Source: Pseudomonas baltica (lineage in GTDB: Bacteria > Pseudomonadota > Gammaproteobacteria > Pseudomonadales > Pseudomonadaceae). From it: a DNA stretch of 64,000 bases. The position numbers and the translations under genes are program-made. Shown piece after piece: positions 18,164 to 25,657 of the stretch. The notes under the pieces are model-generated. The model saw nothing but the letters and a program-made list of their open reading frames with translations, was not told where the DNA came from and did no database searches. The first letter of the stretch is position 1. Each line of letters starts with the position of its first letter. Where the stretch lies: contig NZ_CP134771.1 in NCBI RefSeq assembly GCF_031880315.1, positions 5,581,001 through 5,645,000 of the forward strand. Direction: 5' to 3'.

Positions 18164-18235
18164 CCCCGGTGTCAGGGTAGTTGTCGTGTCCCCTGCTTTT
18201 TAAAAAAGCATTCCGGGGGCGGCAAGAGTATCGTC

Positions 18236-18736
18236 ATGCCTTTCTACTCAGAAGAACGCAAAGCTGCACTGCTGAAAATGATGTTGCCACCTTTGAGCCT
18301 ATCGGCGTCGGAGGTTGCGCGCCGCGAAGGTTGCAGCGATATGTCTCTCCATAATTGGCGCAAGCAAGCTGCTTCCAAAGGAACGCAATTGTCCGACACC
18401 AAGCAACCCTCCGAGAGTTGGTCAGCTGAATCCAAGATGGCGATCATCATGGAAACAGCCGCCCTGTCGGAACTGGAAATGGGTGAATACTGCCGACGTA
18501 AAGGCATTTACCCTGAGCAGATCACCGACTGGCGCAATGCGTTTATTGCCAGCAGCACGAAGCGGTCAACTGCTAAAAACGTGAGTTCCGGGCAGTCACG
18601 GGATGATAAGAATCGTATCCGTGAGCTTGAGCGCGAACTGCGCCGCAAGGATGCCGCATTGGCTGAGACAGCGGCATTGCTAGTGCTGCGAAAAAAGCTC
18701 AACGCCTACTGGGGAAGCGACGACGAGGGCACCTGA
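18236..18736 (+). CDS. IS3-family transposase OrfA
   Basis: A 166-aa protein with two HTH segments (LSASEVARREGCSDMSLHNWRK near residue 25 and MGEYCRRKGIYPEQITDWRNA near 83) and a C-terminal Leu-zipper-like coil (RIRELERELRRKDAALAE). ATG 18236 lies 60 nt inside the IS. At 18691-18697 the heptamer A-AAA-AAG sits in frame, the classical IS3 slippery site; a -1 shift there enters the OrfB frame and makes the OrfAB fusion transposase. Confidence 0.85.
   Translation: MPFYSEERKAALLKMMLPPLSLSASEVARREGCSDMSLHNWRKQAASKGTQLSDTKQPSESWSAESKMAIIMETAALSELEMGEYCRRKGIYPEQITDWRNAFIASSTKRSTAKNVSSGQSRDDKNRIRELERELRRKDAALAETAALLVLRKKLNAYWGSDDEGT
18691..18697 (+). promoter_or_regulatory. A6G programmed -1 frameshift site
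   Basis: AAAAAAG in phase A-AAA-AAG near the end of orfA. A -1 slip reads KKAQRLLGK and continues into orfB without a stop, as in other IS3 elements. Confidence 0.7.
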
Positions 18737-18738
18737 CC

Positions 18739-19788
18739 TTGTTGCCAGAACGGCATTTACTCGTTGGTTGGCTCAATGAAGCCATCAGTGCGGGCGCCCG
18801 CAGGGCGCCTGCTTGTCTGGAAGTTGGCATTTCGCTTCGCACGCTACAACGCTGGAGTTTGCCCGAAGAAATGCTTGCCGATGGACGTACCACGACAGTC
18901 AGGCCGACGCCCATAAACGCACTTAGTGAGTTTGAGCGTCAGGCTATCCTGGCGCTGTGCAACAGTAAGTCATACGCGCATCTGCCTCCGAGCCAGATCG
19001 TGCCACAGCTGGCTGATGAGGGCCGTTACATAGCGTCTGAAGCGACTTTTTATCGTGTGTTGCATGCCGCAGGTCAGCAGCATCATCGCTCGCGCGCCAA
19101 GCGCCCGCATCGTCATGAGGCACCTACCACCTATGCGGCGAAAGCCGCTAATCAGGTGTGGTCGTGGGACATCACCTACCTGCCGTCACCGGTTCGAGGG
19201 AAGTTTTACTACCTCTATTTGATCGAGGATATCTACAGCCGCAAGGCTGTGGGTTGGGAAGTTTACGAAGCAGAAAGTGGTGAAAAGGCTGCTGCGTTAC
19301 TGCAACGAAGCGTGACTCAGGAGAAGTGCTGGCACCAGCCGCTGGTACTTCACTCGGATAACGGTGCGCCGATGAAATCGGTGACGCTGCTGACCAAGAT
19401 GTACGACCTGGGTATCACGCCCTCTCGTGGCCGACCGCGTGTCAGTAACGACAACCCTTACTCGGAGTCACTGTTCAGGACGCTGAAATACTGCCCGCAG
19501 TGGCCGCAAGATGGATTTAGCAGTCTGGATGATGCGCGTATCTGGGTGCGGGATTTTATGGTCTGGTACAACACCGCGCATCGCCATAGCCAAATCCGCT
19601 TCGTGACACCGGCCCAACGTCACGAGGGGAAAGACCGGGAGATCCTGGCTCGGCGCGACGCGGTCTATGAGCAGGCTAAAGAAAAAAGACCGGAACGATG
19701 GACGGGCGAAACACGCAACTGGAACCCGATAGGGACAGTGTATCTGAATCCTGAAAGGGAGCTGACTGTGGTGGTTAAGGTCGCGTAG
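18739..19788 (+). CDS. IS3-family transposase OrfB (DDE integrase core)
   Basis: A 349-aa rve-type integrase core. The first Asp is in WSWDITYLPSPV near residue 140, the second in LHSDNGAPM near 205, and the Glu in NDNPYSESLFRTLKY near 240, so the DDE triad is complete. The reading frame is -1 relative to OrfA and begins 2 nt after the OrfA stop with TTG. In practice it is probably made as the OrfAB fusion via the A6G shift at 18691-18697. The C terminus ends 29 nt before the right inverted-repeat edge. Confidence 0.9.
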   Translation: MLPERHLLVGWLNEAISAGARRAPACLEVGISLRTLQRWSLPEEMLADGRTTTVRPTPINALSEFERQAILALCNSKSYAHLPPSQIVPQLADEGRYIASEATFYRVLHAAGQQHHRSRAKRPHRHEAPTTYAAKAANQVWSWDITYLPSPVRGKFYYLYLIEDIYSRKAVGWEVYEAESGEKAAALLQRSVTQEKCWHQPLVLHSDNGAPMKSVTLLTKMYDLGITPSRGRPRVSNDNPYSESLFRTLKYCPQWPQDGFSSLDDARIWVRDFMVWYNTAHRHSQIRFVTPAQRHEGKDREILARRDAVYEQAKEKRPERWTGETRNWNPIGTVYLNPERELTVVVKVA

Positions 19789-19825
19789 CAAGACGGTGGA
19801 CGCGACAACTACCTTGAAAAACGCC

Positions 19826-20248
19826 GCCACCTACATTCATCGCTTGGACAGCGGTGATTTTCCTGGCGTGGCAGACGTGCTTCAGCATGCCGTGATTCAT
19901 GTACTTGGGAATGAAGCGTCCACGCTGGAGGGACTACTGGAGTTCTTTCAGGCCGGCCTTCAAGTCCATTCAGATGGAACCCCGCGCACTTGGCATTCCA
20001 TCACCAACGTGCTGATCGACGTAGCTCCATCGGGCGATAGGGCGAGTGCTGAAAGCTATTACACCGTACACCAGCAACTTGATGGCTTCCCCTTACAGCC
20101 TATCTGCGCCGGCAAATATCTTGATCAGTTTGAATGTCATGACGGTGAGTGGCGGTTCAGTCGCCGTGAAGTGACATTGCGCTTTGCTGGCGACCTTCGG
20201 CATCACGTTCAAGGTGCACAAAGCGAAGCGGTGGCGCAGACAGTCTGA
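19826..20248 (+). pseudogene. 3' fragment of the interrupted SnoaL/NTF2-like gene
   Basis: Continues the SnoaL-like fold: TYIHRLDSGDFPGVADVLQ, then a GLLEFFQAGLQVHSDGTPRT middle and DGEWRFSRREVTLRFAGD at the end. It lacks the first 23 codons, which lie at 18095-18163 beyond the IS. A GTG at 19796 inside the IS end could serve as a substitute start, giving a near full-length product with a short foreign N terminus. SnoaL-like proteins are small cyclases, isomerases or binding proteins; function here is unknown. Confidence 0.75.
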
Positions 20249-20339
20249 AAGCAAAATTCCGTCTTCATGTCAGGCTTGAGTCAGACAGTTCTGATGACTT
20301 GATCATGTGGCGAAACCTGCGAACCAACGGGACAAAAAC

Positions 20340-21068
20340 ATGAATAACAAACCACAGGCGCTTGTCACTGGCGCCAATAAAGGCATCGGTCTGGCTATAG
20401 CCAGAGGCCTCGCAGAGGCTGGCTTTTTCGTCTGGATTGGCGCTCGGGACAGTGCGCGTGGCGAGCTTGCCGTTGCAGATTTACGTGGACACGGACTCGA
20501 TGTGGGATTGATTGAGCTGGACGTCGCAGACGAAGCCAGCGTGCATCGCGCCACTGCTACCTTAACCTCTCAAATTACCTCGCTCGATGTTCTAATCAAC
20601 AATGCTGGCATTGCCGTTGATATGACTAAGCCTCCTAGCGAAGTCCAGATGAAGGATATGAAAGCGGTTTTCGAGGTCAACCTCTTCGGTCCAGTACGCG
20701 TTACCCAGGCCTTCCTTCCTTTGCTCAAGGCCGCCAACCAGGCACGGATCGTGATGATGAGCAGCGGGGTGGGTTCACTGACTTTAATAACTGATCCGAC
20801 TTCGATCTACTCGACCGTCAACCTTCTCGACTACACCTCGTCCAAGGTGGCGCTGAACGCTGTTATGGTTTCTTTCGCAAAAGAGCTAGAGCCGCTGGGA
20901 ATCAAGGTGAACGCAGTCGAACCCGGGCATGTGCGTACTGATCTCAATGGGAATTCAGGCGTGTTAACGCCTGAAGAGGGCGCAGCAACGGCGATCAAAA
21001 TGGCATTGCTTGGACCAGAAGGGCCAACGGGCGGCTTTTTTGGAAGTCATGGCCGCCAACCTTGGTGA
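20340..21068 (+). CDS. SDR-family oxidoreductase
   Basis: A 242-aa SDR with TGANKGIG at residues 9-16, NNAG near 83, a catalytic Ser in the MMSSGVGS strand, and the YTSSK pair preceded by a longer insert (STVNLLD). This matches the carbonyl-reductase-like plant/bacterial SDR subgroup. ATG 20340 follows a GGGA site and puts the Rossmann motif at the right place; a GTG at 20307 is less likely. Monocistronic, 90 nt after the broken SnoaL gene; the pair may once have been functionally linked. Confidence 0.9.
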   Translation: MNNKPQALVTGANKGIGLAIARGLAEAGFFVWIGARDSARGELAVADLRGHGLDVGLIELDVADEASVHRATATLTSQITSLDVLINNAGIAVDMTKPPSEVQMKDMKAVFEVNLFGPVRVTQAFLPLLKAANQARIVMMSSGVGSLTLITDPTSIYSTVNLLDYTSSKVALNAVMVSFAKELEPLGIKVNAVEPGHVRTDLNGNSGVLTPEEGAATAIKMALLGPEGPTGGFFGSHGRQPW

Positions 21069-21117
21069 GCGAGGACGGCGGCAAGTAGGTAACGCCACCT
21101 CACCGAAAGCACCCGAC

Positions 21118-21152
21118 AGCGGCTGCTTCTGGCCGACAGCTGCCTCTGGATT
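21118..21152. repeat. Copy of dispersed CTGCTTCTGGCCG repeat
   Basis: GGCTGCTTCTGGCCGACAGC just after the SDR gene. It is one of at least seven related copies in this window, all intergenic and mostly just after genes. Confidence 0.6.
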
Positions 21153-21300
21153 GTGAAGATGTGCCTGCATCAGACAACTGCTTGCCATCAGAAAAGCTCG
21201 GTCACAGCTCATACGGTTATGGGCAGCCGCCCGCCATTGCCCAGTTGCAGTTCAGCCAACAACCGAGCGGCGGGTTGCCGCTGTCGCTCTACGCAACGAA

Positions 21301-22311
21301 TCAGGAAACTTTGATCACCACTTTGCCAAACGCGCCTTTTGCCAGATGTTCAAAGGCCTTGTGGGCGTCTTCGAACGCATAAGTCTGATCGATCACCGGG
21401 CGGATCGAGTGTTCATTCAGGAATGCATTCATGCGCTCGAACGACGAGCGCGGTGCCACTGCGATGCCCCGGATGGTGGTCTGACGGAAGATCAGCGGCA
21501 TCAGGCTCAACGTTGTCGCCTGCCCGGTGAGGAAACCGATCTGAGCGATCTTGCCAGCAGCCTTGGTTGCCAAAATCGACTGGTTCAAGCCTTCGCCACC
21601 CGCCACGTCCAGCAGAAGATCCACGCCTTTGCCATCGGTGAGTTTTAGGGCTTCCTCTTCCCAGCGCGGACAGGTTCGATAGTTGATGCCAGCCACTGCG
21701 CCAAGCTCTTTAGCTGCTTCGAGGTTAGCGTCGTCGCTGGAGGTGACGATCACCTTGGCCCCAAGTGCGGTTGCGAGTTGTACAGCGAAAATCGATACCC
21801 CGCCGGTGCCTTGCACCAGTACGGTCTGGCCCGGCTGGATCTGGCCATAGTCCACTAGCGAGAACCATGCTGTCAGGGCTGCGATGGGAAGCGTCGAGGC
21901 TTGTTCGTCGGACATGTTGGCGGGAGCACCTACAGCGCTGTCTTCGTGAATGATCATGTACTCGGCCAAACCACCGGGTAAGGGCATGCCAAAGCAGTAG
22001 TCGGGTTCGTTCGGCCCTGGCTCTCCGTCAATCCAGCGTGAGTAGAGGTGCGAGTTTACCCGGTCGCCCGCGCTGAACCGGCTGACGCCCTCGCCAACAG
22101 CGACGACAGTCCCTGAAGCGTCGCTGACCGGGATCAGTGGCTTCGGCACTAGGTGGGGTTCGTAGAAACCATCGATGATGGCCTTGTCGCGAAAATTCAA
22201 CGAAACCGCGCCTACCTTCACCAGCAGTTCGCCGGCTTTGGGTACAGGCGTAGCCGCTTCGCCGAAAACCAGATTATCGAGACCGAAGTCGTTTAGAAGC
22301 CATGCTTTCAT
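21301..22311 (-). CDS. MDR-type zinc-like NAD(P)-dependent alcohol dehydrogenase
   Basis: A 336-aa medium-chain dehydrogenase/reductase. The GroES-like domain is at the N terminus (VGAVSLNFRDKAIIDGFY, PVSDASGTVVAVGEGV). The nucleotide-binding domain contains GQTVLVQGTGGVSIFAVQLA, a quinone-oxidoreductase-type glycine motif. The canonical catalytic-Zn cysteine position is replaced by Asn in SLNFRD, so it is probably a zinc-independent member. ATG 22311 follows AGGAGAA at good spacing. Divergent from the LysR gene at 22469; the 9-nt-arm palindrome between them is a likely operator. Substrate unknown. Confidence 0.9.
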   Translation of the reverse strand: MKAWLLNDFGLDNLVFGEAATPVPKAGELLVKVGAVSLNFRDKAIIDGFYEPHLVPKPLIPVSDASGTVVAVGEGVSRFSAGDRVNSHLYSRWIDGEPGPNEPDYCFGMPLPGGLAEYMIIHEDSAVGAPANMSDEQASTLPIAALTAWFSLVDYGQIQPGQTVLVQGTGGVSIFAVQLATALGAKVIVTSSDDANLEAAKELGAVAGINYRTCPRWEEEALKLTDGKGVDLLLDVAGGEGLNQSILATKAAGKIAQIGFLTGQATTLSLMPLIFRQTTIRGIAVAPRSSFERMNAFLNEHSIRPVIDQTYAFEDAHKAFEHLAKGAFGKVVIKVS

Positions 22312-22391
22312 GTGTCTTTCTCCTGTGGAGTGATCTGTCGTCGGCATTGTCCTCAAGCATGCTTGCCCGATAAATGCCCGGCCAGACACAG

Positions 22392-22417
22392 GATTGTTAT
22401 TTTTTGAGATAACAATC
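22392..22417. promoter_or_regulatory. Palindromic operator between MDR dehydrogenase and LysR
   Basis: GATTGTTAT-N8-ATAACAATC, perfect 9-nt arms, in the divergent intergenic region. No gene ends here, so an operator is more likely than a terminator. Confidence 0.55.
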
Positions 22418-22468
22418 AGAGTAAGTCCATGAGTTCAATGCGCAACAAAAGACAAGCGAGACGACACA

Positions 22469-23410
22469 ATGGAATTGCTCCAGTCCATGCAGGTATTTGC
22501 CCGATTGGCTGAACTAGGCAGCTTCACCCGCGCCGCAGACGTGATCCAGATCGGTCGCCCTCAAGTCACGCGAGCGATACAGGAGTTAGAGGCTTCGCTC
22601 GGCGTGCGTTTGTTTCAGCGTACTACCCGATCCGTGAGGCTGACCTCGGAAGGGGAGCAGTTCTACGAGCGCGTGCAGTCGATTCTGGGCCAGGTTGCGA
22701 ATGCAACAGCGATGTTTTCCTCCCCGCGCTCAACCGTAGGCGGGCGACTGCGAGTCGATATCCCTACCGCTTTTTCTGAACCTGGCCTGATCGAAAGTTT
22801 GCGCACATTTACCACGAGCTTCCCGGCAGTCGAGCTTGCATTGGGGGTCACTGATCGGACGGTAGATCTGGTTGCAGAAGGAGTGGACTGCGCGCTGCGT
22901 ATCGGTGAGTTACCGAGTTCAAGCCTCGTAGCCCGGCGCATCGGTATGGCGACCATGGTCACCTGCGCGGCACCGCGATACCTGGAGGAACATGGCGAGC
23001 CCACAAGCCTGGAGGATTTGAACACTCATCGAGGAGTCACTTTTTTATCCGGGCACAATCAGCGCCCGCAGGCGTGGCGATTTATGGATGACGGGCGCGA
23101 GCAATCGCATGTGAGTCGCCAAGGCATCACCGTCAACGAGTCCAACGCCTATGTAGCGTGCGGGGTCGCGGGCTTCGGCATCCTTCAGGCGCCTGGAATT
23201 ACGTTGGATCGTTATCTTTCGGACGGAACGTTGGTTGAGGTACTGCGTTCCTATCGCCCGCATCCAAGGCCGGTATCCGTGTTATACCCCAGCCGTGCGC
23301 ATCTGGCGCCGCAGGTTGAGGTGTTCGTTGATTGGGTGCACGAGCAATTCCCCCAACTCTATGGACGGTGGCTAGAGGATCAGACAGGTAATCCGGTTTC
23401 GCGGAGGTGA
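22469..23410 (+). CDS. LysR-family transcriptional regulator
   Basis: A 313-aa LysR regulator with N-terminal HTH (FARLAELGSFTRAADVIQIG, RLFQRTTRSVRLT) and full effector-binding domain (GRLRVDIPTAF, RIGELPSSSLVARRIG). It has the features of the CrgA/YhjC-like LysR subgroup that usually sits divergently from dehydrogenases. Probably regulates the MDR dehydrogenase at 21301 through the palindrome at 22392-22417. Confidence 0.92.
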   Translation: MELLQSMQVFARLAELGSFTRAADVIQIGRPQVTRAIQELEASLGVRLFQRTTRSVRLTSEGEQFYERVQSILGQVANATAMFSSPRSTVGGRLRVDIPTAFSEPGLIESLRTFTTSFPAVELALGVTDRTVDLVAEGVDCALRIGELPSSSLVARRIGMATMVTCAAPRYLEEHGEPTSLEDLNTHRGVTFLSGHNQRPQAWRFMDDGREQSHVSRQGITVNESNAYVACGVAGFGILQAPGITLDRYLSDGTLVEVLRSYRPHPRPVSVLYPSRAHLAPQVEVFVDWVHEQFPQLYGRWLEDQTGNPVSRR

Positions 23411-23435
23411 ATGTGCCAAGAGGCTGCTTTCAACC

Positions 23436-23613
23436 GATTCTGTTGAAAAAGTCGACCATGGTTTCCACTGCAGAAAAGTACGCGTCTGAGCTTGAAATCT
23501 TTGCTTTGGACAGAGGGCTTCAGATTCAGATTTCGCATAAATGCCCGCAAAAGAAGCATTTTGCAATAGTCAGTGCATGCGCAGTCTGGAAGGACCGACT
23601 TTTTCAGCACAAC
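23436..23613. mobile_element. Short inverted-repeat element (MITE-like)
   Basis: About 178 bp bounded by imperfect inverted repeats with a common TGAAAAAGTCG core: GATTCTGTTGAAAAAGTCG at 23436 and, on the complement, GTTGTGCTGAAAAAGTCG from 23613. No ORF of note inside. It resembles a deleted IS (non-autonomous) element. Its flanks (GGCTGCTTTCAACC and CCATAGCAGCCATTCG) look like two halves of the window's dispersed repeat. Confidence 0.55.
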
Positions 23614-23636
23614 CCATAGCAGCCATTCGCTCCCGA

Positions 23637-24116
23637 CTATTGGGTTACTGCACCCACGTCATTCACCAGAGTGCGCCAGCCATCCTTTGCCTCATGCTCC
23701 GAGGTAAAGACTTGCACTTTAGGATGCCAGAACGCCCCCTCAATTACGATGCATTCGAAGGTAGAGTCCTGAAACGTAAAGACATAGTGGATAGCATCTT
23801 TCATGAACCGCTGTTTATCGTGTCGAGGATGAATGGCGTTCCTCTGCTCAAGCTCCGCTAACCAAGGCGAATTATCTATTCGATGAATTTGGTAACGCTT
23901 TAGGCCAAGTCCAATGAGCGGATGGCCGCCCAAAGCCTCGTCGTTTGGCGAACCGAACTGGATTTTCTTTACTAGCGGAAAATGAACCACAGCTATTTCT
24001 TCCCCAGTTGTGTAATACCGTAAACATAGCTGCGTGTCCGTGGCGAACACCACTGGTTCAGGCGACGTACTTGGCTGTGGCCAGGAGTCGAGCAGCACGA
24101 CGGTGGCTAATGACAT
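23637..24116 (-). CDS. Hypothetical protein
   Basis: A 159-aa soluble protein, unrecognised in name. Visible features are an alternating strand N terminus (CLRYYTTGEEIAVVHF), a polar middle (LIGLGLKRYQIHRIDN), and a conserved-looking end KDAIHYVFTFQDSTFECIV. No signal peptide or membrane helix. I chose ATG 24116 (MSLATVV); the longer opening upstream is rich in Ser/Arg and unconvincing. Flanked by the MITE-like element and the LacI gene, so it is an isolated gene, possibly acquired. It may be a small enzyme accessory or immunity-type protein, but nothing proves this. Confidence 0.6.
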   Translation of the reverse strand: MSLATVVLLDSWPQPSTSPEPVVFATDTQLCLRYYTTGEEIAVVHFPLVKKIQFGSPNDEALGGHPLIGLGLKRYQIHRIDNSPWLAELEQRNAIHPRHDKQRFMKDAIHYVFTFQDSTFECIVIEGAFWHPKVQVFTSEHEAKDGWRTLVNDVGAVTQ

Positions 24117-24410
24117 GCGGGAACCTGATGAATGAATGGGTTTAGACAGAGTGCGAGAGCGACTTGTTGACGTCAAACCTTTCTGATAGCGACCGACCAC
24201 TTCTCGCCGAAAGCAGTCCCTCGCCGGCGAAGATCACCGGATTGGAATACCTATTCTCAAAAGGGGCCCGAGGGAATCTTGGCCGTAGCGTCTTTCATGA
24301 CCGGCGTATAGGATGCTCCGCCAAGTCAAACGCGATACGCTGGGAATAGGGTCAATCCGCAGCGCACGCGTCATCGACCTTATGTCATACCTCTCGAACA
24401 CGGAAACCCA

Positions 24411-25463
24411 ATGGCAAAGAAACCCGGCAGAAAGCACGGCACCCCCGACGTTTCGCCGCTCAAGAAAACGTCAAGCTTGACCTTGATCGATGTCGCCAAG
24501 GTTGCCGGCGTTTCGCCTATCACGGTTTCCCGTGCTCTACATCGCCCCGAAGTGGTCAGCAAGGAAGCTCGGGAAAAAGTGCTCGAAGCGGTGCGCATTA
24601 CGGGTTACGTATCCAACATGTTGGCCGGCGGCTTGGCGAGCAACAAATCGCGGCTAGTGGCGATCTTCCTGCCCACCATCGCTAACTCTATCTTCGCCGA
24701 CACGGTGCAAGCGTTGATGGACCGTCTCACGGAAGCCGGCTATCAAACCTTGCTGGGCCTGACGGGCTACTCCGCCGAACAGGAAGAAAAACTTCTCGAG
24801 GCCGTCCTCGGCCGCCGGCCTGACGGCATCGTCCTGACTGGGACCCTGCACACGGAGTCCAGCCGTCTACGCTTGGCGCAGTCGGGCATCCCGGTGGTTG
24901 AAGCGTGGGATTTGAGCGAAGATCCTTTGGACATGCTGGTAGGCTTTTCCCATGAAGGGGTAGGGGAGGCCACAGCTCGCCACCTGCTTGCTAAAGGCTA
25001 CAAGCGCTTTGCCGTGGTCACCATCAGCGACCCTCGCGGTCTTCGCCGCTGCAAAAGTATGATTGCCGAGTTGCAGCATCAGGGTGTGGTTGACGTTCCA
25101 ATGCAGATCATGACACCGCCTGCCACGCTGGAAGTCGGTCGTGAGGGTCTGCGCCAGCTGTTCGAACAGGGCGCGATACCCGAGGTGATTGTATGCAGTT
25201 CCGACACCATCGCCCAAGGTGTGCTTGCTGAAGCCGCCAGCCGTGGTCTACAGGTACCTGCAGACCTGGCGGTGATGGGCTTTGGCGACCTGAGCAGCGC
25301 GGCCCATGTCTATCCCGCGTTGTCGACGGTGCGCGTGGACGGCAAGCGCATTGGTGACCAAATCGCCAAGGCTCTGCTGGATCGCTTCCAATACCCGGCG
25401 GTCAGCGCTGATCCCGTGCGAATCGATACCGGATTTACTCTCGTTGATCGGCAAAGCACTTGA
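24411..25463 (+). CDS. LacI-family transcriptional regulator of the galactarate/talarate module
   Basis: A 350-aa LacI/GalR repressor. A hydrophilic extension of about 22 residues precedes the HTH (LTLIDVAKVAGVSPITVSRA), then the hinge helix and the periplasmic-binding-like core (RLVAIFLPTIANSIFADTVQ, GIVLTGTLHTESS, DLAVMGFGDLSSAAHVYPAL). It most resembles GntR/gluconate-type LacI regulators. The gene is followed by two palindromes with the same core and by a sugar-acid transporter and dehydratase, so it very likely represses that operon and responds to galactarate, talarate or a derived keto acid. ATG 24411 encodes MAKKPGRK. Confidence 0.93.
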   Translation: MAKKPGRKHGTPDVSPLKKTSSLTLIDVAKVAGVSPITVSRALHRPEVVSKEAREKVLEAVRITGYVSNMLAGGLASNKSRLVAIFLPTIANSIFADTVQALMDRLTEAGYQTLLGLTGYSAEQEEKLLEAVLGRRPDGIVLTGTLHTESSRLRLAQSGIPVVEAWDLSEDPLDMLVGFSHEGVGEATARHLLAKGYKRFAVVTISDPRGLRRCKSMIAELQHQGVVDVPMQIMTPPATLEVGREGLRQLFEQGAIPEVIVCSSDTIAQGVLAEAASRGLQVPADLAVMGFGDLSSAAHVYPALSTVRVDGKRIGDQIAKALLDRFQYPAVSADPVRIDTGFTLVDRQST

Positions 25464-25502
25464 ACCGGTTCCAGCTGAAAAACCTACCAACGCACGCTTG
25501 AA

Positions 25503-25516
25503 TGATTGCGCAATCA
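25503..25516. promoter_or_regulatory. LacI-type operator 1
   Basis: Perfect palindrome TGATTGCGCAATCA 40 nt after the lacI stop. Identical core to operator 2 at 25578-25593; the centres are 76 bp apart. Confidence 0.75.
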
Positions 25517-25535
25517 GTGTAGGATCGCTACGACG

Positions 25536-25568
25536 GCCATCCCGGGATCGCAGGGGATGGCTTTTTTT
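25536..25568 (+). terminator. Intrinsic terminator of lacI
   Basis: GCCATCCC ... GGGATGGC stem followed directly by a run of seven T. It stands between the two LacI operators and ends the regulator transcript. Confidence 0.85.
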
Positions 25569-25577
25569 GAGTTGGAT

Positions 25578-25593
25578 ATGATTGCGCAATCAT
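25578..25593. promoter_or_regulatory. LacI-type operator 2
   Basis: Perfect 16-nt palindrome ATGATTGCGCAATCAT 65 nt before the transporter start. The central CG and 16-bp length are typical of LacI-family sites. Confidence 0.8.
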
Positions 25594-25657
25594 ATGCTCG
25601 ATCGGAAATTTTGATCCCAAGGTTGCAAAGCGCTAAAACACAATAAGGACAATAAAA

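Larger units (their letters stand above)
18164..19825 (+). mobile_element. IS3-family insertion sequence
   Basis: Two-ORF IS3-type element. Near-terminal inverted repeats TCAGGGTAGTTGTCGTGTCC (18172-18191) and its counterpart at 19798-19817 match at 18 of 20 positions. GCCACC flanks it on both sides (18158-18163 and 19826-19831) and could be the target duplication, though 6 bp is longer than the 3-5 bp usual for the family, so the exact ends may be a few bases inwards. It interrupts a SnoaL-like gene. Both ORFs look intact. Confidence 0.85.

Noticed and set aside
18736..18742. Treating the IS3 orfA/orfB frame change as a disabling mutation
   Set aside because: An in-phase A-AAA-AAG heptamer lies upstream and the -1 frame is open into orfB, which is the normal programmed arrangement.
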